Assembly (NCBI GenBank): GCA_937915915.1
Contig: CALGGN010000272.1
Location: forward strand, 1-16,079
DNA length: 16,079 nucleotides
Direction: 5' to 3'
Origin: an uncultured Selenomonas sp.
Lineage (GTDB): Bacteria; Bacillota; Negativicutes; Selenomonadales; Selenomonadaceae
The position numbers and the translations under genes are program-made. Below are positions 7,390-13,800 of the stretch, in pieces; the stretch's first letter is position 1, and the number at the start of each line of letters is the position of its first letter. Below the pieces are notes generated by a model that was given only the letters and a program-made list of their open reading frames with translations, did not search any database and was not told where the DNA came from.

Positions 7390-7426
7390 ACTGCCGTACG
7401 TTCCTGGGACGTACGGCAGTTTTTTT
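7390..7426 (+). terminator. Terminator of the PTS operon
   Basis: ACTGCCGTACGT (7390-7401) and ACGTACGGCAGT (7409-7420) form a perfect 12-bp stem around a 7-base loop, followed by six T. A textbook intrinsic terminator 35 bases after the EIID stop. Confidence 0.96.
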
Positions 7427-7428
7427 CG

Positions 7429-7457
7429 TTGCCCATAAGAAAGAAGATTGCTATAAT
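7429..7457 (+). promoter_or_regulatory. manA promoter (extended -10)
   Basis: TTGCCC (7429-7434), 17 bases, then TATAAT (7452-7457) preceded by TG-N. It sits immediately after the PTS terminator, so manA can be expressed independently of sigma-54. Confidence 0.75.
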
Positions 7458-7494
7458 TGAAGAAAGATATTTTGTATACGAAGGGGAGATTTTC

Positions 7495-8460
7495 ATGCTG
7501 TATCCATTGAAGCTCACGGCGCCGTTGAAGGACTATCTCTGGGGGGGCACGCGGCTGAAGACGGAATATCATAAGGAGACGGCCTTGGAAAAGGTGGCGG
7601 AGAGCTGGGAGCTGTCCTGCCACAAGGACGGAGAGAGCATCATCGCAAACGGTGAGGCTGCGGGCAAGAAACTCAGCGAGTATATCGAGGCAGAGGGCAA
7701 GGGCATCTTAGGGAGCAATGCGGAAAAGTTCACGTATTTCCCGCTTCTCATCAAGCTCATTGATGCAAAGGACAGCCTTTCTGTGCAGGTTCATCCCGAT
7801 AACGAGTACGCGCTTCGGGTGGAGGGCGAGTACGGCAAGACAGAGATGTGGTACATCGTGGACTGTGAGCCGGGAGCGAGCCTGCTCTACGGATTCAAGC
7901 ACAGGATATCGAAGGAAGAATTCGAGCGCCGTATTCGGGATGATACGCTTCTGGAGGTATGCAACAGGGTTCCCGTGCATAAGGGCGATGTGTTTTTCAT
8001 TGATTCGGGGACGCTCCATGCGATTGGCGCCGGCATCCTGATCTGCGAGATCCAGCAGAACTCCAACTCGACCTATCGCATCTATGATTTCGGGCGCAAG
8101 GGGGCGGACGGCAAGCCGCGCGAGCTCCATGTGGAGAAAGCGCTGGATGTCACGAGGCTGGAGCCGCCTGTGCGCGAGCCGAGGGCCTTGAGCGGCATCG
8201 ATCTTTTCCCGAATGCGGCGGCAAGCCTGCTGGCCTCCTGCGAGTATTTCACCGTGTATAAATTCAGCATGGAAGACGATCTTTCGCTGAATGCAAGCCC
8301 TGCCTCTTTTCAGGCCATCACTGTCCTGGATGGCAGCTTGAAGCTTCATTCGGAGCAGGGGGATCTGGAGCTGTCCAAGGGCGAGACGGGATTCCTGCCG
8401 GCAGGACTTGGGAACTATCTCTTGAAGGGCAAGGCGGAATTTATTCTGAGCGAAGTGTGA
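7495..8460 (+). CDS. manA: Mannose-6-phosphate isomerase, class I (ManA)
   Basis: Zinc enzyme interconverting mannose 6-phosphate and fructose 6-phosphate, linking PTS mannose uptake to glycolysis and, in reverse, to GDP-mannose synthesis. From ATG 7495 it has 321 residues, like the short Firmicute form. Zinc ligands are visible: Gln98 and His100 in SVQVHPDN, Glu117 in KTEMWY and His175 in SGTLHAIGAG. Arg195 in YRIYDFGR matches the active-site arginine. The frame stays open to an upstream start at 7429, but AGGGGAG lies just before ATG 7495 and homology begins at LYPLKLTAPLKDYLWGG. Its position right after a mannose-family PTS supports mannose, or a mix including mannose, as the imported sugar. 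Confidence 0.95.
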   Translation: MLYPLKLTAPLKDYLWGGTRLKTEYHKETALEKVAESWELSCHKDGESIIANGEAAGKKLSEYIEAEGKGILGSNAEKFTYFPLLIKLIDAKDSLSVQVHPDNEYALRVEGEYGKTEMWYIVDCEPGASLLYGFKHRISKEEFERRIRDDTLLEVCNRVPVHKGDVFFIDSGTLHAIGAGILICEIQQNSNSTYRIYDFGRKGADGKPRELHVEKALDVTRLEPPVREPRALSGIDLFPNAAASLLASCEYFTVYKFSMEDDLSLNASPASFQAITVLDGSLKLHSEQGDLELSKGETGFLPAGLGNYLLKGKAEFILSEV

Positions 8461-8506
8461 TGGGATGTGCTTCTCGAATGCATCGGACATGACAGGAGGG
8501 TGTTTT

Positions 8507-9061
8507 ATGCTGGCAGATTTTGAGGAATATGACCGGACGGAAGTGATTGACGGCGTGGAATATCAGATGGCACCGCCCAATATGAGCCATGTCGTTATCC
8601 GTGGGAATATCGATAGGATTTTTGCTTCATACTTGAAAGGGAAGCGCTGTAGGGCATTTTCTGAGGCAGGGCTTTATTTGGAGAATGGGTTTTTGATACC
8701 TGATGTCATGATCGTGTGCGACCGGGACAAAATCAAGGCCGACGGCATCCATGGGACGCCGGATCTTGTCGTGGAGATTCTTTCCCCGTCCACGGGGAAA
8801 AAGGACAGATCGGTCAAGCTGAAAACCTATGAAAAGGCCGGCGTGAAGGAATACTGGATTGTTTCTCCGAAAGCCAAGTCCGTCGAGGTCTACAAGCTGC
8901 AAGATGGTCATTACGAGCTGGATGAGCTGTATCATTCGCTCTCGCAGGAAGAGTGGGATATGATGGATGAGAAGGACCGGAAGAAGATGAAACTCTCCCT
9001 GAAGGTTTCCCTGTATGACGATTTGGAAATCTCGCTGCGGGATATTTTTGAAGACCTTTGA
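8507..9061 (+). CDS. Uma2-family PD-(D/E)XK-like protein (DUF820)
   Basis: Uma2 proteins have a restriction-endonuclease fold but mostly unknown function. They are abundant in cyanobacteria and scattered in Firmicutes. From ATG 8507 the protein has 184 residues. It shows the family pattern: IPDVMIVC with Asp66, TPDLVVEILSPST with Asp86 and Glu90, then KLKTYEKAGVKEYWIV (about 104-119), which carries the conserved Lys and the EYW signature. The putative nuclease acids are therefore intact. The start is chosen for AGGAGGG about 8 bases upstream; the frame's earlier ATG at 8465 lacks one. It begins 46 bases after the manA stop with no terminator between, so it is probably read from the manA promoter. 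No partner gene suggests a role. Confidence 0.88.
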   Translation: MLADFEEYDRTEVIDGVEYQMAPPNMSHVVIRGNIDRIFASYLKGKRCRAFSEAGLYLENGFLIPDVMIVCDRDKIKADGIHGTPDLVVEILSPSTGKKDRSVKLKTYEKAGVKEYWIVSPKAKSVEVYKLQDGHYELDELYHSLSQEEWDMMDEKDRKKMKLSLKVSLYDDLEISLRDIFEDL

Positions 9062-9066
9062 ACGGC

Positions 9067-9101
9067 ATCCCTGCATTTCATGCAGGGATTTTCTTTTTTT
9101 T
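9067..9101 (+). terminator. Terminator after the Uma2 gene
   Basis: ATCCCTGCAT (9067-9076) and ATGCAGGGAT (9080-9089) pair perfectly, followed by a long T tract to 9101. The hairpin starts six bases after the stop codon. Confidence 0.93.
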
Positions 9102-9118
9102 GCCGAAGTGTGTATAGT
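9090..9118 (+). promoter_or_regulatory. Possible galU promoter
   Basis: TATAGT (9113-9118) lies 31 bases before the galU ATG. The -35 at 17 bases is only T-rich (TTTCTT, 9090-9095) and falls in the terminator's T tract. A weak match, supported mainly because galU follows a strong terminator and needs its own start. Confidence 0.35.
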
Positions 9119-9148
9119 GGCATGAGAGATAGGAAGGGGCGGTACAAG

Positions 9149-10045
9149 ATGAAAATGAAAGTGAGAAAGGCAGTCATTCCGGCTGCGGGACTGGGAACCA
9201 GATTCCTTCCCGCAACGAAGGCGCAGCCCAAGGAAATGCTGCCCATTGTGGACAAGCCGACCATCCAGTACATCATCGAGGAGGCGGCAGAGGCGGGCGT
9301 CGAGGATATCATTGTGGTGACGGGGCGGAACAAGCGCTCCATCGAGGATCATTTCGATCGTTCCATCGAGCTGGAGATGGAGCTGGAAAAAAGCGGGAAA
9401 CAGGAGATGCTGGAGATGGTGAAATCCATCTCGGAAATCGCCAATGTCCACTTCATTCGCCAGAAACAGCCGCTGGGACTGGGGCACGCGGTGCTGACCG
9501 CCAGCCATTTCATCGGGGATGAGCCCTTTGCGGTGCTGCTAGGGGACGATGTGGTGATATCCAAGAAGCCGGTCCTCAAGCAGATGGTGGAAGTGTTTGA
9601 CGAGTACAAGACTTCGATTTTGGGCGTGCAGAAGGTGCCGGATGATGTCGTGCACAAATACGGCATTGTGGAATGCAGGCCCATCGATGAGGATGTGTTC
9701 AAAGTACGCGATCTGGTGGAGAAACCGGATCTGGCGTCTGCCCCCAGCAATATCGCGATTTTGGGACGCTATATCCTGACGCCGACGATTTTCTCCTATC
9801 TGGAAACGCAGGAGAAGGGCGCAGGCGGTGAGATCCAGCTGACGGATTCCCTGAAGCGGCTCGCGAAGAACGAGGCCATGTATGCCTATGTGTTCAAGGG
9901 GCATCGCTACGATGTGGGCTCCAAGATCGGTTTTTTGCAGGCCAATATCGAATTTGCATTGCGAAATCCCGAAGTGACGGAAGAGCTGAAGGCTTATCTG
10001 GATGCCCTGCATGACAATATGGATGGCATGCTTGCGTACGAGTAA
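9149..10045 (+). CDS. galU: UTP-glucose-1-phosphate uridylyltransferase (GalU)
   Basis: Makes UDP-glucose from UTP and glucose 1-phosphate for cell-envelope polysaccharide, glycolipid and LPS sugars. The 298 residues fit the family. Clear signatures are the nucleotide-binding PAAGLGTRFLPATKAQPKEM (11-30), LGDDV at 131-135 with the metal-binding Asp pair, VEKPD around 190-194, and GGEIQLTDSL near residue 230. The start at 9149 is preceded by AGGAAGGGG (9131-9139). ATG 9155 is an alternative that shortens it by two residues, and the 69 bases of open frame upstream overlap the terminator and are discarded. It is a single-gene unit, convergent with the diguanylate cyclase gene. Confidence 0.95.
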   Translation: MKMKVRKAVIPAAGLGTRFLPATKAQPKEMLPIVDKPTIQYIIEEAAEAGVEDIIVVTGRNKRSIEDHFDRSIELEMELEKSGKQEMLEMVKSISEIANVHFIRQKQPLGLGHAVLTASHFIGDEPFAVLLGDDVVISKKPVLKQMVEVFDEYKTSILGVQKVPDDVVHKYGIVECRPIDEDVFKVRDLVEKPDLASAPSNIAILGRYILTPTIFSYLETQEKGAGGEIQLTDSLKRLAKNEAMYAYVFKGHRYDVGSKIGFLQANIEFALRNPEVTEELKAYLDALHDNMDGMLAYE

Positions 10046-10075
10046 AGAGCCGGTTTCCTCTTTTCCCAAGACATG

Positions 10076-10125
10076 AAAAGAGCTATGAAGAAAGGCGTTC
10101 AGCCTGTTTTCATAGCTCTTTTTGC
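10076..10125. terminator. Bidirectional terminator between galU and the diguanylate cyclase
   Basis: AAAAGAGCTATGAA (10076-10089) pairs perfectly with TTCATAGCTCTTTT (10109-10122), with an inner AGGC/GCCT stem (10093-10096, 10102-10105). The A tract on one side and T tract on the other serve both convergent genes. Confidence 0.93.
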
Positions 10126-10136
10126 TTCCTGAAACA

Positions 10137-12035
10137 TCAGAACGGATCCTGTATGATGAGCGCATATTTGCTGCCGCTGCCCTTTTCCCATTCGATATTG
10201 TAGATGCGGGCGTCCGTGGGGGTGCCCCAGGTGGACATGGACATCTGGAGGTATTCGTTCCCCGACTTGGAAAGCTGCTGCGCGGGGCAGAATGGGCAGG
10301 GGGAGCTGAGATTGTGGAAGCGCTTGTAGCAGGGCTGGTTGACCGAAATGCCGCCCAGGGCCTGCCGGATGGTCTGGTTGAAGTAAACAGGCTCATAAGT
10401 CTCTTTGTTGACCACATAGATGAATTCCTGCATGTGGTCGAGGATCTCACGCAAGTGGTTATTGTCCTGCAGGAGTTCCTCGTCCGATTCATGCGCCAGC
10501 AGGATATTGCCGAGCAGGACGGAGAAGATGTTGAGGTCGCGCAGCTCCTTTTCCGTAAAGGTGCGCGGCGCGCTGGCCGACTCAAAGCAGACACAGCCGA
10601 GATCCTCGTCGCCGTGGGTGATGCGTATGTGGGCAAAAGCGCCGACATGCAGCTGCATGGCAGCTTCCTGATATTCCTCGCCTGCCTTGCGTGTATCCCT
10701 GCAGAGGGAAATCACTCCGTAGGAGGAAGGATGGTAGCGCGACAGAACCATCTGGTTGCGCTGGTTGATGATGTCGGACATTTCTTCCGCGCATGAGCCG
10801 GGCATGAGGGAAACGCCGTTCGGGCTCAGCCACTCGAAGGTCGTTGTGTACTGATTGGCGGCTTTGTTGTAGCGGTCGATTGCCACACGATCCAGATTGT
10901 ACTGTTTGCCGAACATGCCAATGGAAAGCGCAATCGTTGCATCCGGGCTGCTTGTCTCGTAGAGCAGCTTGAAGATGAACTCGATCATATTGTCCTTGAA
11001 GGCGCGCTGCTGGATCTCCGCCATGTTCTGGGGATCCCGGTTGGAAATCACGGAGGCGGCGCCAAAGAGGCTGGAATGGTAGACGAAATACTGGTCGCGT
11101 CCACGGGCCTTTGCTTCATAGAGGGCGCGATCCGCGTGCTCGAAGAGCTCCTGCGCCGTCTTGCCGTGGTCGGGGTAGAGCGCGATGCCGATGCTCACCG
11201 AAAAGGGAAGGTCTTTTCCCTCACTCTTGTAGACATGGCGCAAGGTATTTCCCAGCTCCTCGCAGCGAAGCTCCAGCAGCTGCAGCTGCGGAAGTTCCTT
11301 GAAGAGCACCAGGAATTCATCGCCGCCGATCCGCCCGATGATGTCCGTCTGGCGGAACGCTTTCGTGATGGCCATGCTCATATCCGTGAGTACGGCATCG
11401 CCAAACATGTGGCCGAAGGTATCATTGATGGCCTTGAAGCCATCGGCATCAATGATAAGGAGGGCAGGGGGGGCATCGGAGGGCGTGAGGGAAGCAAGAT
11501 AATCCTCTACATACTTGTGGGTAGCAGCCTTGTTCAGCAAGCCGGTCAGAAGGTCATGCTCGGCCTTGTGCTGGAGCTTCATCTGCAGCTGCTGCTGGGC
11601 ATGGATATTGCGAAAATAGCCATAGGCAACACGCGGAAGATCGTTTTCGTAATAGACCAGCAGGCGCAGTTCCGCCCAGAGATGTTCCGGGGAATCGCCG
11701 CTTTGCCGCCTGCTGAGTATGCGCAGTTTGGTTGTGGCCCGCTGCTTGCCGTTCTCCGGACCGGTCTGCGACGCAGAGAAATCCGAAAAGAGGCTGTCAA
11801 GATAAAGCCCAAGCTGCACAGCGTCGTCCGGGTGCACCAGATGCCCGTTCCACAGGGCGGTAGATGCATGTTCGATATGCTGGGTGAAGGCAAAGGGAAC
11901 GTTCTGCACAGGATCCCTGAATACCAGATTATCCGTGAGAAAATCCCATTTGAAATAGATAAGCTGCTCTACGTCCTTGAGCTGCTGGAGGACATCCTCA
12001 TTGAAGTCTGTTGGTATCAATGTCGTAGAACCCAT
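10137..12035 (-). CDS. PAS-GGDEF-GAF-PAS diguanylate cyclase
   Basis: Soluble multi-domain signalling protein of 632 residues. An N-terminal PAS-like region (about 20-150) leads into a GGDEF domain (about 157-325) with DLLTGLLNK at 161-169, IIDADGFKAIND at 194-205, GGDEF at 237-241 and an RxxD inhibitory site (RQTD, 228-231) five residues before it. It should therefore make cyclic di-GMP and be product-inhibited. A GAF-like domain (about 350-515) and a C-terminal PAS-like domain (about 525-630) follow, unusually placed after the catalytic domain. The last domain holds a cysteine cluster, Cys569, Cys580 and Cys583 (SSPCPFC), that could bind metal or sense redox state. No membrane segment or signal peptide is visible. 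GGAAGGA lies about 9 bases before its ATG. It has no operon partner, and no EAL or HD-GYP phosphodiesterase is nearby. Confidence 0.92.
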   Translation of the reverse strand: MGSTTLIPTDFNEDVLQQLKDVEQLIYFKWDFLTDNLVFRDPVQNVPFAFTQHIEHASTALWNGHLVHPDDAVQLGLYLDSLFSDFSASQTGPENGKQRATTKLRILSRRQSGDSPEHLWAELRLLVYYENDLPRVAYGYFRNIHAQQQLQMKLQHKAEHDLLTGLLNKAATHKYVEDYLASLTPSDAPPALLIIDADGFKAINDTFGHMFGDAVLTDMSMAITKAFRQTDIIGRIGGDEFLVLFKELPQLQLLELRCEELGNTLRHVYKSEGKDLPFSVSIGIALYPDHGKTAQELFEHADRALYEAKARGRDQYFVYHSSLFGAASVISNRDPQNMAEIQQRAFKDNMIEFIFKLLYETSSPDATIALSIGMFGKQYNLDRVAIDRYNKAANQYTTTFEWLSPNGVSLMPGSCAEEMSDIINQRNQMVLSRYHPSSYGVISLCRDTRKAGEEYQEAAMQLHVGAFAHIRITHGDEDLGCVCFESASAPRTFTEKELRDLNIFSVLLGNILLAHESDEELLQDNNHLREILDHMQEFIYVVNKETYEPVYFNQTIRQALGGISVNQPCYKRFHNLSSPCPFCPAQQLSKSGNEYLQMSMSTWGTPTDARIYNIEWEKGSGSKYALIIQDPF

Positions 12036-12069
12036 TATCGTAGTTCCTTCCGTTTATTTCGCTTCCGTA

Positions 12070-12236
12070 TTAAGGAAACACTGATTAATTCCCTTTTGCC
12101 CTTGCCGAGTCTTTTCCTGTCATGCTGCGTCAGATGCCGTTCGACGTAGCTCTGCTACGACTTCACGGCATCTTTCTTGCCTGACAGAAAAATCCTTCGA
12201 CAATGACAAAAGCTCATTTAATCAGCGTTTCCTTAA
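12070..12236. repeat. MITE-like 167-base imperfect palindrome
   Basis: Terminal inverted repeats TTAAGGAAACACTGATTAA (12070-12088) and TTAATCAGCGTTTCCTTAA (12218-12236) match at 18 of 19 positions. The arms keep pairing inward: AGATGCCGT (12132-12140) with ACGGCATCT (12165-12173), TTTTCCTGTCA-like with TGACAGAAAAA, and an apex of CGTAGC-TCT-GCTACG (12145-12159). The whole element could fold into one long hairpin. TTAA at both ends could be the target duplication. There is no coding capacity, which fits a non-autonomous mobile element or an interspersed palindrome. It occupies most of the 354-base gap (12036-12389). Confidence 0.75.
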
Positions 12237-12339
12237 AATAGGCATAATCCTTCCTAATATGGTTAGGTTAAGTATACAAAAAATGGGCGGGAAATGCAAT
12301 TGGAATTACGGATTTTCATTGCGCTTAGGCAGGAAAAAC

Positions 12340-12368
12340 TTGCAAGCGGCACGCATTTTTATTATGAT
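12340..12368 (+). promoter_or_regulatory. Candidate promoter of the TSCPD-PHP pair
   Basis: TTGCAA (12340-12345), 17 bases, TATGAT (12363-12368). The predicted start near 12375 would leave a leader of only about 15 bases containing the AGGAGA ribosome binding site. Confidence 0.45.
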
Positions 12369-12389
12369 AGGGACAGGAGAGTGATGAAG

Positions 12390-12650
12390 ATGAGCAAATA
12401 TGTATATCAGACGCAGGGTACATGCGCCAGGAGCATTACCTTGGAATTGGACGGAAAGAAAATCCGGAGCGTGAGCTTTGAGGGAGGATGCGACGGCAAT
12501 CTGAAGGGGATTTCCAAGCTGGTGCAGGGCATGGACATGGATTTCGTGATTGAGCGCTTTGAGGGGAACACCTGCAGGAACAAGCCGACCTCCTGCCCGG
12601 ATCAGCTGGCGAAGGCACTGAGGGAAGCCTATGCGGCGCAGGTGGGGTGA
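12390..12650 (+). CDS. TSCPD-domain small protein (TIGR03905-like)
   Basis: Small protein of 86 residues from ATG 12390, of unknown function. It carries the TSCPD motif near residues 70-74, the same motif found at the C-terminus of some adenosylcobalamin-dependent ribonucleotide reductases. Other conserved features are Cys13 in TQGTCARSI, the FEGGCDGNLKGISKLVQGM segment in the middle, and Cys near RFEGNTCRNK. Three conserved cysteine positions plus the motif suggest metal or redox chemistry, but that is inference. The start is chosen because AGGAGA (12375-12380) is nine bases from ATG 12390 but only three from ATG 12384. The frame is open upstream to 12294, without a ribosome binding site. 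Its stop is six bases before the start of the PHP gene, so the two are probably co-transcribed. Confidence 0.85.
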   Translation: MSKYVYQTQGTCARSITLELDGKKIRSVSFEGGCDGNLKGISKLVQGMDMDFVIERFEGNTCRNKPTSCPDQLAKALREAYAAQVG

Positions 12651-12656
12651 GCTGTG

Positions 12657-13430
12657 ATGCTGTTTGACAGCCATATGCATACCGTCTTTTCCGCAGATTC
12701 GGAGATGAAGGCGGAGGATGCGCTGAATCATGCTGAAACGCTCGGCCTTGGGCTTGTGTTTACCGAGCACTATGATGATGGATTTTTTTCGGGAGGGCTG
12801 GAGTTTTCCTTTTCGCCGGAGGACTACTGGAAGACCTATGAGCCTCTGCGGGGGGATAGGCTCCGGCTGGGCGTGGAGCTTGGCCTGACGAGCGAGAACC
12901 GCGAGGCGAACCGTGCGTTTCTTGCGCGTGCGCCCTTCGATCTGGTCATTGGCTCCATCCACTTGGTCGGAGGCAAGGACCTTTATGAGCAGGAGACCTT
13001 CGCGGGCAGGGAAAAAGGGGAATTCTATCGGGAATACTACCGCACGATGGCAGAGGAGGCTGCGGCGCAGGAGATGGATGTGCTGGGGCATATCGACTAT
13101 ATCTGCCGCAAGGCGCCTTTTGCGAATCCCGAAGTGGACTATGGCAGTTTCCGTGAGGAAATCGATGCGGTCCTGCGTATCCTTGTGGAGCGGGGCATTG
13201 CCTTGGAACTCAATACGCGCAGGCTGGGAAGCCGTCTTGCCCTCAAGGAGTTGGCGCCCGTCTATCGGCGCTATCGTGAGCTTGGCGGCAGGTATGTGAC
13301 CCTTGGCTCGGATGCGCATAACGCGGAGGCCATCGGTGCGCAATTCGAGCGCGCAGCGGATTTCGCAGAAGGCATGGGCCTCTCCATCGTGACCTTTTGC
13401 GAGCGCAAGCCGGAGATTGTCAGAAAATGA
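12657..13430 (+). CDS. PHP-family phosphatase, histidinol-phosphatase-like
   Basis: PHP-fold metal-dependent phosphoesterase of 257 residues, the size of HisJ/HisK-type histidinol phosphatases (last-but-one step of histidine synthesis). Metal ligands are visible in order: His6 and His8 (DSHMH), Glu37-His38 (TEHYD), Glu74 (GVELGL), His102 (GSIHLV), His145 (LGHIDYI) and Asp219-His221 (GSDAHN). No other his gene is nearby, and many PHP proteins of this shape act on other phosphoesters, so the substrate is uncertain. The start is ATG 12657 or the in-frame GTG 12654, with GGGG about nine bases upstream. It lies a few bases after the TSCPD gene, and the SCIFF promoter overlaps its stop region. Confidence 0.85.
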   Translation: MLFDSHMHTVFSADSEMKAEDALNHAETLGLGLVFTEHYDDGFFSGGLEFSFSPEDYWKTYEPLRGDRLRLGVELGLTSENREANRAFLARAPFDLVIGSIHLVGGKDLYEQETFAGREKGEFYREYYRTMAEEAAAQEMDVLGHIDYICRKAPFANPEVDYGSFREEIDAVLRILVERGIALELNTRRLGSRLALKELAPVYRRYRELGGRYVTLGSDAHNAEAIGAQFERAADFAEGMGLSIVTFCERKPEIVRK

Positions 13431-13431
13431 C

Positions 13432-13460
13432 TTGCGTTTACGGGAGAAACAGGATAAGAT
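13432..13460 (+). promoter_or_regulatory. Promoter of the SCIFF peptide gene
   Basis: TTGCGT (13432-13437), 17 bases, TAAGAT (13455-13460), beginning two bases after the PHP gene stop. The predicted transcript start is near 13467, followed by AGGAGG (13483-13488). Confidence 0.6.
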
Positions 13461-13496
13461 AATAAGAGAGGCATCAAGGAAAAGGAGGATATTTTC

Positions 13497-13640
13497 ATGA
13501 AGCATATCAAGACGGTCAACAAGCCGACCATGCAGGCATCCCTGAAGAAGGGCGGCTGCGGCGAGTGCCAGGCATCCTGCCAGTCCGCGTGCAAGACTTC
13601 CTGCACGGTCGGGAATCAGGTTTGCGAGAGCAAAAAGTAA
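13497..13640 (+). CDS. scfA: SCIFF ranthipeptide precursor (six cysteines in forty-five residues)
   Basis: 47-residue peptide with Cys at 21, 24, 28, 32, 36 and 43, exactly six, after a leader (MKHIKTVNKPTMQASLKKGG) like that of the SCIFF family. SCIFF is a near-universal ribosomally made peptide in Clostridia. Its maturase places thioether crosslinks between cysteine sulfur and a non-alpha carbon, typically of a Thr. The residues between cysteines here include the TSC and SAC segments where such links would fall; Thr34 is a plausible acceptor by analogy. AGGAGG sits eight bases before the ATG. The short gene is easily missed by gene callers. The maturase follows 160 bases later. The biological role of SCIFF is unsettled; quorum-type signalling has been proposed. 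Confidence 0.95.
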   Translation: MKHIKTVNKPTMQASLKKGGCGECQASCQSACKTSCTVGNQVCESKK

Positions 13641-13651
13641 AAGAGGAAGAG

Positions 13652-13683
13652 AAGAGCCTTCCCCCGACGGGGAGGGCTCTTTA
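13652..13683 (+). terminator. Partial terminator after the SCIFF gene
   Basis: AAGAGCCTTCCCC (13652-13664) pairs with GGGGAGGGCTCTT (13669-13681) over 13 bases with one G-T wobble and a 4-base loop. The following T run is weak (TCTTTACT), so some read-through into the maturase gene is likely. Confidence 0.75.
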
Positions 13684-13746
13684 CTATGAAATCTTAGTGA
13701 ACACAAGCCAAAGGCGCAGTGGGAGCTTAGATTTCGTGTAAGGGCT

Positions 13747-13778
13747 GATGGAAATCGGAAGATTTCCATCTTGCTTTT
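13747..13778 (+). terminator. Second hairpin upstream of the SCIFF maturase
   Basis: GATGGAAATC (13747-13756), a GGAA tetraloop of the GNRA type, and GATTTCCATC (13761-13770) form a perfect 10-bp stem followed by TTGCTTTT. It ends about 30 bases before the maturase ATG. It could be a second attenuator or an RNA-processing and stability element. Confidence 0.5.
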
Positions 13779-13800
13779 GGACATGGAAAAGGGAGAGACA

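Noticed and set aside
11076..12149. 357-residue plus-strand frame within the diguanylate cyclase gene
   Set aside because: Opposite-strand shadow. The minus-strand frame carries intact GGDEF, RxxD and PAS/GAF features.
13432..13496. Possible riboswitch upstream of scfA
   Set aside because: Only about 30 bases of leader follow the predicted start, with no clear pairing. Too short for an aptamer.
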